Notes: generated by a model from the letters alone, not told the origin. Numbered from the stretch's first letter, positions 15,793-25,197 are shown. The stretch is DNA of 29,932 nucleotides from Azospirillum brasilense (GCA_003241645.1 QFOX01000022.1:1-29932); one strand, 5' to 3'. Numbers and translations are program-made.

Positions 15793-17631
15793 CTAGCTTT
15801 TCTTACGCGCGGCTTTGCGGGCTTCCACCTCGCCGCTGATGTCGCTTTTGAGGATGCGCTCCATTTCATCGAGCGATTTGCGGGCGAAACTCACCAACGC
15901 GGATTCATCGTCGTAATGCACGAAGGATTTCACCATCATGGTTTCGTCATGCTTGCGGAACTGCCGGGCGCGAATGCGCATGGCGGGCAGCTCGTGCCCA
16001 AGCTCCACCATGGCGGCCTGTGCCATGGATAGCGCCGATTCAAAGGTTTCGCGCTTGAAATAATCCACCCCCAGCTTGTGCAGCTCATAGGCATGGCGGC
16101 GGTTGCGGGCGCGCACATACAGCTTCAGCTTCGGGAAATGTTCCTTCGCCAGCCGCACGATGGCGAGGGAATCCTCTTCCGAATCCACCGCTACGATGAG
16201 CATGCGCGCTTTGGCAGCACCCGCGCTTTCCAGCAGGTCCAGCCGCGCGGCATCGCCGAAAAAGCCGCTGAAGCCGAATTTGCGGAGTAGCTCGATCTGG
16301 TCGGGGTCTTTCTCCAGCACGGTCATGTCCACGCCCTGCCCGCGCATGAAGCGCCCGACGATCTGGCCGAAGCGGCCATATCCGGCGAGGATGACGGGGT
16401 GTTGTTCGGTCACCGTGTCGTACTCGCGGGCGGGCAGCAGGCTCATGAAGCGCGGCACCACGTATTTGCTGTAGAGCAGAATGAGGAACGGCGTCGTCGC
16501 GATGGACAAGGCCACCGTGAGGATCAGGAACGCCACCTGCTCCTTATCCAGAATATCCAGCCCGCCCGCGAACTGGAACAGCACAAAGGCGAATTCGCCG
16601 CCCTGCGCCAGCGCCAGCGAGAAGCCGCCTGCGTGGCGGCGCTCCATGCGGAACAGCTTGGCCAGTTGCAGCAGCACCAGTGCTTTCACCGCCACCAGCA
16701 CCGCCACCGCGCACAGCAGCGCTACGGGCTTCTGCGTGAACAGTGTGAAGTCCATGCCCATGCCCACGGAAATGAAGAACAGGCCAAGCAGCAGGCCTTT
16801 GAAGGGCGCAAGGTCGGTCTCCAGCGTGTGCTTGTATTCGGAGTTGGCCAATACCACCCCCGCCACGAACGCCCCCAGCGCGGGCGATACGCCCACCAGC
16901 TGCATCAGCAGCGTGGTGCCCACCACCAGCGCCAGCGACGTGGCGGTGAACACTTCGCGCAGTTTCGAGCGCGCCACGAAACGGAACATGTGGCGCGACA
17001 GATAGCGCCCGGTAATGATGACCCCGCCAATGACCAGCGCCACCAGCAGTGGCCGCGCCCATTCGGGGAACTGCGCCATCATGTCGGCACCATGGCCCGC
17101 CGCGTCGGCATGACCGCCCATGGCCAGCCACGGCAGCACGATGAGGATGGGAATCACCGCAATATCCTGGAACAGCAGCACCGCGAAGGACGATTCGCCC
17201 ACGGAGGTCTGCATCAGGTTCTTCTCCTGCAGCATTTGCAGCACCAGCGCGGTCGAGGAAAGCGACAGCGCCATGCCCACCGCCAGCGACGGTTGCCACG
17301 CATAGCCCAGCGACTGGCCCAGCAGCGTGAACGCCGCCGTGGTGAGCAGCACCTGCAGCCCGCCCAGCCCGACAATGGATTTGCGCATGCGCCACAGCAT
17401 GGGCGGCTCCAGCTCCAGCCCGATGACGAACAGCATCATCACCACGCCGAATTCCGCGAAATGCATGACCTGCTCGGCATTGCCGATAAGGCCAAGGCCG
17501 AACGGCCCAATGAGAATGCCAGCGATGAGGTAACCCAGCACCGAGCCAAGCTGGAAGCGGCTGGCCAGCGGCACCACCACACAGGCGGCCGCCAGAAACA
17601 CGAAAACGTTAAACAATGCCGCGCTATCCAT
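15793..17631 (-). CDS. Kef-type monovalent cation:proton antiporter (CPA2) with TrkA-N domain
   Basis: 612-residue inner-membrane antiporter. Residues 1-400 are about 12-13 hydrophobic helices with CPA2 landmarks: GYLIAGILIGPFGLGLI, FGVVMMLFVIGLELEP, the conserved Asp 156 in VLLFQDIAVIPIL, and VSPALGAFVAGVVLANSE. Residues from about 411 form an RCK/TrkA-N regulatory domain with the nucleotide loop GYGRFGQ (417-423), VLEKDPDQIELLR, and GDAARLDLLESAGAAKA. This layout is that of KefB/KefC/YbaL; the true ion and any glutathione gating cannot be told. A GGGGG run precedes the ATG. It starts 41 bases after the lone receiver gene, so it may be the last gene of the secretion/phosphorelay run, although a separate role is as likely. 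Confidence 0.93.
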   Translation of the reverse strand: MDSAALFNVFVFLAAACVVVPLASRFQLGSVLGYLIAGILIGPFGLGLIGNAEQVMHFAEFGVVMMLFVIGLELEPPMLWRMRKSIVGLGGLQVLLTTAAFTLLGQSLGYAWQPSLAVGMALSLSSTALVLQMLQEKNLMQTSVGESSFAVLLFQDIAVIPILIVLPWLAMGGHADAAGHGADMMAQFPEWARPLLVALVIGGVIITGRYLSRHMFRFVARSKLREVFTATSLALVVGTTLLMQLVGVSPALGAFVAGVVLANSEYKHTLETDLAPFKGLLLGLFFISVGMGMDFTLFTQKPVALLCAVAVLVAVKALVLLQLAKLFRMERRHAGGFSLALAQGGEFAFVLFQFAGGLDILDKEQVAFLILTVALSIATTPFLILLYSKYVVPRFMSLLPAREYDTVTEQHPVILAGYGRFGQIVGRFMRGQGVDMTVLEKDPDQIELLRKFGFSGFFGDAARLDLLESAGAAKARMLIVAVDSEEDSLAIVRLAKEHFPKLKLYVRARNRRHAYELHKLGVDYFKRETFESALSMAQAAMVELGHELPAMRIRARQFRKHDETMMVKSFVHYDDESALVSFARKSLDEMERILKSDISGEVEARKAARKKS

Positions 17632-17672
17632 ATGCCCCCAAACAACGGAGCGAACCTAGCGCAGCGTGGCCC

Positions 17673-18083
17673 CTACGCCAACCATTTCTGTAGCTTTTCG
17701 ATAATGAGATGCTCCCATTTCGGCTTCCAGATATGTTTGGGGATGACTTCGCGCATGCCAGCCAGCATGCAGCGATCATAGGTTTCCTCGGAATGATCGG
17801 CCGTGAGCGCGATCACGGGAATATCGTCCAGCGCGCCGCGCATTTTCATTTCCCGAATGCGCTGCGCCGCGTGGATGCCGTTCATCCACGGCATTTCAAT
17901 ATCCATCAGCACCAGCACGAAATGCTCCTGCCCCAGCCGCACGAGGGCTTCCTCGCCGTCGCGGGCCTGCACCACGCGAAAGCCATATTTCTCGAGCGCC
18001 GCGCAGGCCACCTCGCGGTGCACGCGGTTATCTTCCACCAGCAATACATGGGCGTTGGTCTCCTCGAATCGTGCAAGGCTCAT
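17673..18083 (-). CDS. Stand-alone receiver-domain response regulator
   Basis: 136-residue single-domain receiver (CheY-like) with no output domain. Acidic pocket Glu 17/Asp 18 (LLVEDNRVHREVA), phosphoacceptor Asp 61 (LMDIEMPWMNG), Thr 94 (IALTAD) and Lys 120 (IWKPKW) are all present, so phosphorylation is expected. Its sequence is closest in style to the second receivers of the neighbouring hybrid kinases. The ATG overlaps the stop of the upstream hybrid kinase by four bases (ATGA). It probably takes phosphate from that kinase's HPt domain; the final target is unknown. Confidence 0.94.
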   Translation of the reverse strand: MSLARFEETNAHVLLVEDNRVHREVACAALEKYGFRVVQARDGEEALVRLGQEHFVLVLMDIEMPWMNGIHAAQRIREMKMRGALDDIPVIALTADHSEETYDRCMLAGMREVIPKHIWKPKWEHLIIEKLQKWLA

Positions 18084-20740
18084 GCGGCATTCTCCAGTGT
18101 CAGGTAATGTTCGGCGGTGGTGAACGCCGCTTTCATGGGGGCGACCAGCGGCAGCACCGCGGCCCGGCCGCCACTGCCTTCGGGGTGCTGGCGCCCGATC
18201 TCTTCGATGTTACGGGCGATCTCGGCAAGGTTGATGAGGCCGAATTGCCGTGCCGAGGATTTCAGCGTGTGCGCCGCGGCGGCGTAATTCACCGTCGCAT
18301 CGCCTTCGGCAGCGCGCTCAATTTCGCTGATGTAGCGCTGCGCATCTTCAAGGAAATAGCTGGTGATGAGGCCGAATTTTTCGCCCACCAGCTGGCGCGT
18401 TTCGATCACCGCCTGTGGATCGATACCATCGGGGATGCTGCGCGACATGGCCGCCGGCTGCTGCACGGGTGCGGCCACCGCTGCGGGCATGGGCACGGCC
18501 TGCGGCTCCGGCACCGGCGCTGCCGAGAGGTTCTGCAACCACCGCAGCAGCATGGATTCAAGATTCGCGCGGCGCACCGGCTTGGTCAGGTAATCATGCA
18601 TGCCCGCGCGCAGGCAACGCTCGCGATCGCCATCCATGGCATTGGCGGTGAGCGCGATGACCGGCGTTTCCTTCATGGCGCCGCGGCTTTTCATGGCCTG
18701 CAGGGTCTGGGCGGCCTCGAACCCGTCCATCACCGGCATCTGGCAATCCATCAGCACCACGTCGTAGGGTTCGCGCGCGCATTTATCGACCGCGATCTGC
18801 CCGTTCTCGGCATGGTCCACGGTGCAGCCCATGCTCACCAGCATTTCCGTGGTAAATTCACGGTTGATGCGGTTATCCTCGGTCAGCAGGATGCGCACGC
18901 CTGCCAGCGGCTTGTTCTGGTCGAAGATGGCCTTGGCGCGCAGCGCTTCACTCGCATGCACGGTCAGCATATCGAAGGACTGCCCGCGCGCGCGGGCTTC
19001 CAGCACCATGGCGATCACATCCAGCAGCTGGTTGCGGCGCGCCGGCTTGCTGAGGTAGGCGGCCACGCGCATGGAAGCAAAAGTTTTCAAGAAGCCTTTC
19101 TCCTCGGCCGAGGAAAGCACGATAATGGGTGTTTCCTGAATGGCGGGGTCGTTGCGAATGGCCCGCACCAGCGTGTCGCCATTCATCTCGGGCATCAGGT
19201 AATCCACCACGGCCAAGTCATATGGGCGGGCCGCTTCCTGCGCGCGGCGCAGTTCACGCAGCGCTTCTTTACCCCCGCTGACCGCGACCACCTGCATTTC
19301 GGATTTGCCGAGGCTTTCCTCAAGCAGGGTGCGGTTGGCCTCAATGTCGTCCACCACCAGTACGCGGCGATGCGCCAGCACCGCATGGCTCGGCTCGAAT
19401 TTGCCGACGCGGTCGGTTTTCTCCACACGCAGGGTGAACCAGAAGGTGGAACCTTTTGCCTCTTCGCTACTCACGCCGATCTCACCGCCCATCAACGCGG
19501 TGAGCTGGCGGCAAATGGCAAGCCCAAGGCCCGTGCCGCCATAGCGGCGGGTGCTGGAGCCATCGCCCTGCGCGAACAGGTCGAAAATGGTCGAGAGTTT
19601 GTTTTTTGAAATACCAATGCCCGTATCTTCCACGCTGATGCGCAGCATGTCGGGCTGTTCAGCCGTGTCCACGGTAATTAGCACATAACCGCTTTCGGTG
19701 AATTTAATGGCGTTGCTGACCAGATTCATCAGCACCTGCCGCACACGGCCGGGGTCGCCCAGCACGAATTGCGGGGTGCCGGGCATGTAGCGCACGATCA
19801 CCTCCAGCCGCTTCTCGCGCGCTTTGCCTGCCAGCAGCTCGGCCACGTCTTCCGCCGCCGAATGCATGTCGAACGGCACCTGCTCGATCTCGATACGTCC
19901 TGCTTCCAGCTTCGAGAAATCCAGCAGGTCATCGATGATGGTGAGCAGCCCGTCGGCCGAACTCATGAGCGTTTCCACCTGCGTGCGCTGCTTCGGCGTC
20001 ATTTCCGACTGCAGCAGCAGTTCGCTCATGCCGAAAATGGCGTTGATGGGCGTGCGGATCTCGTGGCTCATGTTCGCGAGGAATTCCGACTTCATGCGCG
20101 CCAGCTGCTTCAGGTTCTCGTGCGCGCGGGTCACGGTCTTCGTCATGGGGCGGAAAATGAGCAGCCCCACCGCCACGATCATCAGGAACATGATCACGAC
20201 AAAGAGCTTCTCAAGCCACATCAGCTTCGCCAGCTTCTGCTGGTGAAGTTTTTCCTGCTGCTTGGTCAGGTTCAGGTAATGAGCGAAGATGCTGGCGTCA
20301 TTCAACTGGTTAACGACGAGGAAATCACGGTTCGCGGGCGTGAGCATGGTGTCCGGCGCGGCCATGAGGTGGCGCGCATGCATGGAGGTCTGGTCAAGGA
20401 ATTTGCGCAGTTCGGGCAACAGGCTCGCATGCTCGGGATGTTTGATCCACTCATCGTAGATCACCATGGCTTCGCGCATTTTCTGCTGGGCATTCGCGCG
20501 TTCGAGCGGATTGCCCAATTGCACCATCAGCGATGCAATGATCGCCGCACGTTGCTGGGTGCGCAGTTCGAAATTCGTCTGCACCTCCATTTTGCTGTAA
20601 AGCGTATGCATGTGGTGGTGGTATTCGCGCACCACGATGCTGGCGCACAACGTGGCGGCAATGATCAGCAGCGCCGTAATGTAGCGGCGCGTGAGGTACG
20701 AAGAGGGATTATTCTCGATCATCGATTCGTTCGTATGCAT
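18080..20740 (-). CDS. Hybrid histidine kinase with two receivers and an HPt domain
   Basis: 886-residue membrane sensor with a complete internal phosphorelay. Two hydrophobic helices (about 18-37 and 178-197) enclose a roughly 140-residue, mainly helical sensor region of no recognised family. HisKA holds His 226 (NMSHEIRTPINAIFG). HATPase boxes include Asn 343 (VSNAIKFTES), DTGIGI (372-377) and GGTGLGLAI (from 401). Receiver 1 has Asp 464/465 and phosphoacceptor Asp 513 (VVDYLMPEMNG). Receiver 2 has Glu 621/Asp 622, Asp 665 (LMDCQMPVMDG) and Lys 720. A Pro/Ala linker leads to the C-terminal HPt with His 824 (AAAHTLKSSARQFGL). It starts 3 bases after the receiver-HATPase gene and overlaps the lone receiver by 4 bases. 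All catalytic residues look intact. Confidence 0.96.
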   Translation of the reverse strand: MHTNESMIENNPSSYLTRRYITALLIIAATLCASIVVREYHHHMHTLYSKMEVQTNFELRTQQRAAIIASLMVQLGNPLERANAQQKMREAMVIYDEWIKHPEHASLLPELRKFLDQTSMHARHLMAAPDTMLTPANRDFLVVNQLNDASIFAHYLNLTKQQEKLHQQKLAKLMWLEKLFVVIMFLMIVAVGLLIFRPMTKTVTRAHENLKQLARMKSEFLANMSHEIRTPINAIFGMSELLLQSEMTPKQRTQVETLMSSADGLLTIIDDLLDFSKLEAGRIEIEQVPFDMHSAAEDVAELLAGKAREKRLEVIVRYMPGTPQFVLGDPGRVRQVLMNLVSNAIKFTESGYVLITVDTAEQPDMLRISVEDTGIGISKNKLSTIFDLFAQGDGSSTRRYGGTGLGLAICRQLTALMGGEIGVSSEEAKGSTFWFTLRVEKTDRVGKFEPSHAVLAHRRVLVVDDIEANRTLLEESLGKSEMQVVAVSGGKEALRELRRAQEAARPYDLAVVDYLMPEMNGDTLVRAIRNDPAIQETPIIVLSSAEEKGFLKTFASMRVAAYLSKPARRNQLLDVIAMVLEARARGQSFDMLTVHASEALRAKAIFDQNKPLAGVRILLTEDNRINREFTTEMLVSMGCTVDHAENGQIAVDKCAREPYDVVLMDCQMPVMDGFEAAQTLQAMKSRGAMKETPVIALTANAMDGDRERCLRAGMHDYLTKPVRRANLESMLLRWLQNLSAAPVPEPQAVPMPAAVAAPVQQPAAMSRSIPDGIDPQAVIETRQLVGEKFGLITSYFLEDAQRYISEIERAAEGDATVNYAAAAHTLKSSARQFGLINLAEIARNIEEIGRQHPEGSGGRAAVLPLVAPMKAAFTTAEHYLTLENAA

Positions 20741-20743
20741 GGT

Positions 20744-21700
20744 CTACCACTCAAGTGCATGGGTTTGTTCGGGATTCGTGTAGGCAACGGCCAGCACCTG
20801 ATTGCCGCGCGCATTGTAGCGCAGCAGGTCGAAACACTGGGCATTGGCCTGCGCAATGCCGCGGCCATGGTTGTCCATGGTGCGCGAGGGATCGATCATC
20901 AGGTAGGATTTCCAGTCGAAGCCCTCGCCCTCGTCGGTGATCTGCACGAACACGCCCTCGGGCTTCAGCTGCACCAGCACTTCCACGCGCTTTTGGGCGT
21001 ATTGCGGAAGCTGGCATCGCCGCGCGATCTCGTTGCGCCACTGCCCCTGGTCGATGAGTTTCGTTTTCTCGGCATAACCGATGCCGAGATTGCCATGTTC
21101 AATGGCGTTGATGAGCAGTTCGGCCAGCCCGGTCACGCAGCGCGCGGCATCGGGGAACATGTTCGCCACGAAAATCGCGAGCGATTCGGCCTCCTCCAGC
21201 GTGCGCAGGTGGAAACGGCAGGTATCCACCAGCTTGAAGGAGATGTTCTGTTTCATTTGCTGCTTCGTCAGCGCGCGGATCTGCGCGCGTTCGCGCAGTG
21301 CCGCCGCCAGTACGGATTGCAGCACGGATTCCTGCACCGGCTTGGCAAGGTAATAGAACACGCCTGCATCAATACCTTCGCGCACCTGTTCGGGGCTGTC
21401 CGAGCCGGTCTGCATGATGACCGGCACGCGCTTCAACTGCGCGTCCTGTTTCAGCAGGCGCACCACCTGCAGCCCGTCCATGTCGGGCATCATGCGGTCC
21501 AGCACGATGGCATCAAGCCGTTCGGCATGCAGGCGGGCAAGGCGAAGCCCCTCCTCGCCGCCATAGGCGTTGATGACCTCGAAGCCCTGGCGTTTCAGCT
21601 GGGCTTCCAGCATCACCACCATGGTGCGGTCATCATCCACCAGCAGGATGGTGCCCTGCAGGGCGGGTTCAAGCGGGCGGGCAATGGCGTTCTGGTTCAT
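20744..21700 (-). CDS. Receiver-HATPase fusion (RsbW-like kinase domain)
   Basis: 318-residue soluble regulator. The N-terminal receiver (about 17-135) has Asp 22-24, phosphoacceptor Asp 68 (IVLDRMMPDMDG), Thr 98 and Lys 120. The C-terminal part (about 170-310) fits a HATPase_c_2 fold as in the RsbW/SpoIIAB anti-sigma kinases: N-box Asn 198 (ELLINAIEHGNLG), DEGEGFDW (Asp 246), then NHGRGIAQA. There is no His phosphorylation domain and no PP2C phosphatase domain between the two. It starts 1 base after the HlyD-type gene stop and precedes the hybrid kinase by 3 bases. A protein-serine kinase or a phospho-dependent binding partner is inferred from the family; no anti-sigma antagonist (STAS) gene is visible nearby. 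Confidence 0.88.
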   Translation of the reverse strand: MNQNAIARPLEPALQGTILLVDDDRTMVVMLEAQLKRQGFEVINAYGGEEGLRLARLHAERLDAIVLDRMMPDMDGLQVVRLLKQDAQLKRVPVIMQTGSDSPEQVREGIDAGVFYYLAKPVQESVLQSVLAAALRERAQIRALTKQQMKQNISFKLVDTCRFHLRTLEEAESLAIFVANMFPDAARCVTGLAELLINAIEHGNLGIGYAEKTKLIDQGQWRNEIARRCQLPQYAQKRVEVLVQLKPEGVFVQITDEGEGFDWKSYLMIDPSRTMDNHGRGIAQANAQCFDLLRYNARGNQVLAVAYTNPEQTHALEW

Positions 21701-21701
21701 C

Positions 21702-23024
21702 TCAGCGCTCCGTGAAGGCAGTGTCGGCGGCCGTGCGCACCGGTTTCAGCAAATAGGACAGCAACGAACGTTCGCCGCTGATGATCTCGGCATCCACGGT
21801 CATGCCGGGCACCAGCTGGTTGGCGGCCGGGTCGGCACCGGCATAGTCCTTCGTCAGCTCCACCGTGCCGCGGTAATAGGTGCGGTTGCTCTCATCCACG
21901 AAGGTGGTGGCGGAAATGGTCTTCAGCGTGCCTTCGATGCCGCCATAGCGCGTGTAGTCGAACGCATGCACCTTCACGGTCACCGGCAGGCCGGGGCGCA
22001 TCTGGCCCACATCGCTGGGGCGAATGCGCGCTTCCACGTTCAGCGTGTCGTTCACGGGCACGATCTCCATCAGCTTCTGCCCCGGCGACACGATGCCACC
22101 GACCGTGCTCACCTCGACCCCCTTCACGATACCATCCACCGGTGCGCGCACGTTCAGGCGGTCCAGCCGGTCGGCGAATTTGGCGATCGCTTCGTCGTTC
22201 TTGGCGATCTCGTTGTTCAGCCGCGTCAGGTTCTCATAGGAACGCTCGCGCGAGCTTGCGCCCAGCGAGGCAAGGCGGCGCTCGTATTCGCCGATCTCGC
22301 TGCGCGTGCGCTGGATCTCCTGCGCCAGCGCGGCCTGTTCGCCGCGCAGGCTGTTCACCTGCTCCTGCTTATCGAGGTAGTTGAGGCGGCTGTAATAGCC
22401 TTTTTCATACAACGATTGCTTGATGGCTAGGCTCTCGTTCGCAATGGCGATGTTCTTGCCCAGCGCGCCGCTGCGCATTTGCAGCGCGCCAAGGCTTTCA
22501 CGGCGTTGCGCGATCTGCGCCTTGATGACCTGCGCCTCTTCGTTCTTGGCGTTCTGGCTGCTTTCATAGGCCAGGTTCTGCTCGGCCAGTGCAGCCGCAT
22601 TGGTGCCCGCCAGCGCGCTGAAATCCGGCGTGCGGTTCTCCAAGTAGGCCTGTACGCGCTCGCGTTCCATTTGCAGGCCAAGCTGTTGCTGCTTCAGCTG
22701 GTTCAGGTCGCTGCGCGCGATGGTGTCGCTCATGCGCAGCAGCACATCGCCCGCTTTCACGCGGTCGCCCTCGCGCACAAGGATTTCCGCCAGCATGCCG
22801 CCTTCGAGGTGCTGGATCACCTGCACATAGCCGCTGGGCATCACCTGCCCGTAACTGCGGCTGACCACATGCACCATGGTGAAGCCCGCCCACACCAGCA
22901 GCAGCAGCACGGCGGCGCTCAGCACCACCAGCGAAGCGCGGGTCACGCGCATGGGCTGCACTTCGCTCAGGCCGGGGGCGCGCCCGAGCGCCTCCATCCA
23001 CACAGGGTTATCCGAGATGGCCAT
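21702..23024 (-). CDS. HlyD-family type I secretion membrane fusion protein
   Basis: 440-residue periplasmic adaptor that links the inner-membrane ABC exporter with an outer-membrane TolC channel. One N-terminal membrane helix (about 31-53) is followed by a lipoyl half (VQVIQHLEGGMLAEILVREGDRV), then a long coiled coil (about 100-290; QLKQQQLGLQMERERVQAYL, EQAALAQEIQRTRSEIGEYE), then the second lipoyl half (LNVRAPVDGIVKGVEVSTVG) and the beta-barrel domain with RPSDVGQMRPGLPVTVKVHAFDYTRYG, which is the HlyD/PrtE-type signature. Length matches the family. Its start overlaps the upstream ABC gene by 17 bases. Confidence 0.96.
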   Translation of the reverse strand: MAISDNPVWMEALGRAPGLSEVQPMRVTRASLVVLSAAVLLLLVWAGFTMVHVVSRSYGQVMPSGYVQVIQHLEGGMLAEILVREGDRVKAGDVLLRMSDTIARSDLNQLKQQQLGLQMERERVQAYLENRTPDFSALAGTNAAALAEQNLAYESSQNAKNEEAQVIKAQIAQRRESLGALQMRSGALGKNIAIANESLAIKQSLYEKGYYSRLNYLDKQEQVNSLRGEQAALAQEIQRTRSEIGEYERRLASLGASSRERSYENLTRLNNEIAKNDEAIAKFADRLDRLNVRAPVDGIVKGVEVSTVGGIVSPGQKLMEIVPVNDTLNVEARIRPSDVGQMRPGLPVTVKVHAFDYTRYGGIEGTLKTISATTFVDESNRTYYRGTVELTKDYAGADPAANQLVPGMTVDAEIISGERSLLSYLLKPVRTAADTAFTER

Positions 23025-25197
23025 GGGTCTGCTCCAACATAAGAGGAAGAATATCGCGCGGGGTGCCCACCACCGGACGGCGGTTGGGCTGCAGGTACAC
23101 GGCTTTATCGGCCATGCTTACGAGATCACTGGTGTGCGCCACCAGAATGATGGTGTGGGTGCCGCGCAGCTTGGCGATCTGCTCGCGGAACAGCACGCCC
23201 GCATGGCTGGTCAGCAGCGCATAGGGCAGCTCGTCGCACAGAATGAGCGGCTTGGGCGCGATGTAGGCGCGCGCAAGGTTCAGTTTGCAGGCCAGCGCCA
23301 GCGGCACCTGGTGCCCCTGCTCGCCCAGCATGGTGTCGAGCCCCTCAGGCAGTTGCAGCACATCTTCCAGTGCGTCGGCCTGCTCAAGGGCGCGGGTGAT
23401 ATCCTCGGTCGCGGCGAAGGGGGCGGCCATGGTGAGGTTCTCGCGCACGGTGGCGCTGAACAGGGCGGGCGCCTGCGCAATGTAGGTGATGCCGCGACGC
23501 AGGCTCAGCGGGTCGATCTGGCGAATATCGATGCCATCCAGCCGGATGGAACCGGCCGCCTGCGCGTACATGCCGTTGAGCATTTTCAGCACGCTGGATT
23601 TGCCCGAGCCGTTCGCCCCGGCAATGGCCACCACCTCGCCCGGATTCACGTTCAGCGACAGCCCGGCGAACACCGCATCGGGCTGGCGGGGGTAGCGCAT
23701 GGCAAGGTTCACCAGCTCCAGCTGGCCGTGCACGGCATGGGTCGGCGCGCTCATGCGCTGCTCGGTGCGCTCCGGCGGCAGTTGCAGCAACTGCTCCAGC
23801 TGCTGGATGCCCCCGCTCACCTGCTCAAGGCGCGGCGCAATGGCGGCCAGCTGCTGCAGCGGCATCAGGATGCGCCAGCCAATGATCATGGAGGCGATGA
23901 GGCCGCCGGGGCTCAGCGTTTCCGCCCACACGGCCTGTACGCCCAGCACCAGCGCGGCAAGCCCTGCCGCCATGCTCACCGCCAGCACCAGATGTTCCAC
24001 CACCTGCATGCGCCAGTTCACTGCGGCAGCGGCCGCAATGGCGCGGCGGTTGCTTGTGGCAAAGCGCTCGTAGAGCTGGTCGGTCAGGCCGTGGGCGCGC
24101 AGCGTATCGATCTTGCTGAACAGCTCCAGCGCGTCGCGCTGGCGTTCGGCCATGGCGCGGGCCGAGCGCTGCGACAGGCGGCGAATGCCACGCAGTTGCG
24201 TAGCCAGCAGGGCCGCCAGCACCAGCCCCGCCAGCAGGCAGGCAAGCGCCATGGTGGGCGCAAGGTACAGCAGCGCCAGCAGCAGCACCGGCAGGAACGG
24301 GAATTCAATGAACAGGATGAAGCTTTGCCCGGTCAGGAAGTCACGCACCGATTCCATGGCCTTGGCCCGCACCATTTGCGCGGCCACGGGCGCGCGCTCA
24401 AGCGAAAGCGGGTCCAGTGCGAACAGCCGTTGGAACATGGTGACCGCAATGAGGTGGTTGATGCGCACGCCGAACCACGAAAGGCTCACCCCGCGCAGCC
24501 AGCGGAACGCGCCCTCGGCCACCAGCGCCACGACCACGCCGAACAGCAGTTTCCACAGCGCACCCAGATCATGCCCACCGATCACCCGGTCATAGACCAG
24601 CATGGTGAACAGCGGCACGCACAGCGCGAACAGGCTAATGAACAGGCCCAGCAAAAGCCCATCGCGGAATTGCGGGCGGAATTTCTGCACCGCGGTGCGG
24701 AACCACTGGCCGGGGCGCACGTTCGCATCCCCCTCCTCCAGCGCATGCAGTACGCTGATGGTGCCCGCCTGCGCGCTGCGCTTCAGCGGGGTGATGCAGT
24801 CTTCGTCCAGTGCGCGGGCCATGAACCCGTCGGCCGTGAGTTCCAGAATGATGTAGGCGGTCTGCGCGGCATCGTCGGGCACGAACAGGCATGGCAGGTC
24901 GGTCGCCTGCAACTGGCGCAGCGTGCCTTTGCGCTGTTCGCAGCTATAGCCCAGTGCCCGCACCAGATTCAGCAGGTCGCCCCAGCTCAGGTGCCGCGGG
25001 CTCACCCGCAGCAATTCGGCAAGTTCGTGCGCGTCACCACGCCAGCCAAGCGCTTCCAGCAGCGGCAGCAGCGCATGCGTGGCCGGTTGGGGCGAACCAT
25101 GCGCCAGCAGGCCGATGGCCTGTAATTTCCCGCGCACGTTCTCGGCGCGGAACCCAAGCGCGCGCGCTTCCTGCATGGCAAAACTGGCGCTGGTCAT
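23008..25197 (-). CDS. Type I secretion ABC exporter with C39-like domain; degenerate signature motif
   Basis: 729-residue ABC transporter. The start MTSASFAMQEARALG at 25197 overlaps the upstream ABC gene's stop by 4 bases. Residues about 35-160 resemble the peptidase C39-like domain of HlyB/LapB exporters (LEALGWRGDAHELAELLRVSP) but lack a catalytic Cys, so they would bind, not cut, substrate. The membrane domain spans about 175-480. The nucleotide-binding domain has an intact Walker A, GANGSGKS (527-534, Lys 533), Q-loop Gln 575, Walker B with catalytic Glu (Asp 655, Glu 656) and H-loop His 688 (LVAHTSD). The place of LSGGQ reads QGHQVPL (627-633), which has lost the signature. This fits one half of an asymmetric heterodimer. 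Confidence 0.95.
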   Translation of the reverse strand: MTSASFAMQEARALGFRAENVRGKLQAIGLLAHGSPQPATHALLPLLEALGWRGDAHELAELLRVSPRHLSWGDLLNLVRALGYSCEQRKGTLRQLQATDLPCLFVPDDAAQTAYIILELTADGFMARALDEDCITPLKRSAQAGTISVLHALEEGDANVRPGQWFRTAVQKFRPQFRDGLLLGLFISLFALCVPLFTMLVYDRVIGGHDLGALWKLLFGVVVALVAEGAFRWLRGVSLSWFGVRINHLIAVTMFQRLFALDPLSLERAPVAAQMVRAKAMESVRDFLTGQSFILFIEFPFLPVLLLALLYLAPTMALACLLAGLVLAALLATQLRGIRRLSQRSARAMAERQRDALELFSKIDTLRAHGLTDQLYERFATSNRRAIAAAAAVNWRMQVVEHLVLAVSMAAGLAALVLGVQAVWAETLSPGGLIASMIIGWRILMPLQQLAAIAPRLEQVSGGIQQLEQLLQLPPERTEQRMSAPTHAVHGQLELVNLAMRYPRQPDAVFAGLSLNVNPGEVVAIAGANGSGKSSVLKMLNGMYAQAAGSIRLDGIDIRQIDPLSLRRGITYIAQAPALFSATVRENLTMAAPFAATEDITRALEQADALEDVLQLPEGLDTMLGEQGHQVPLALACKLNLARAYIAPKPLILCDELPYALLTSHAGVLFREQIAKLRGTHTIILVAHTSDLVSMADKAVYLQPNRRPVVGTPRDILPLMLEQTHGHLG

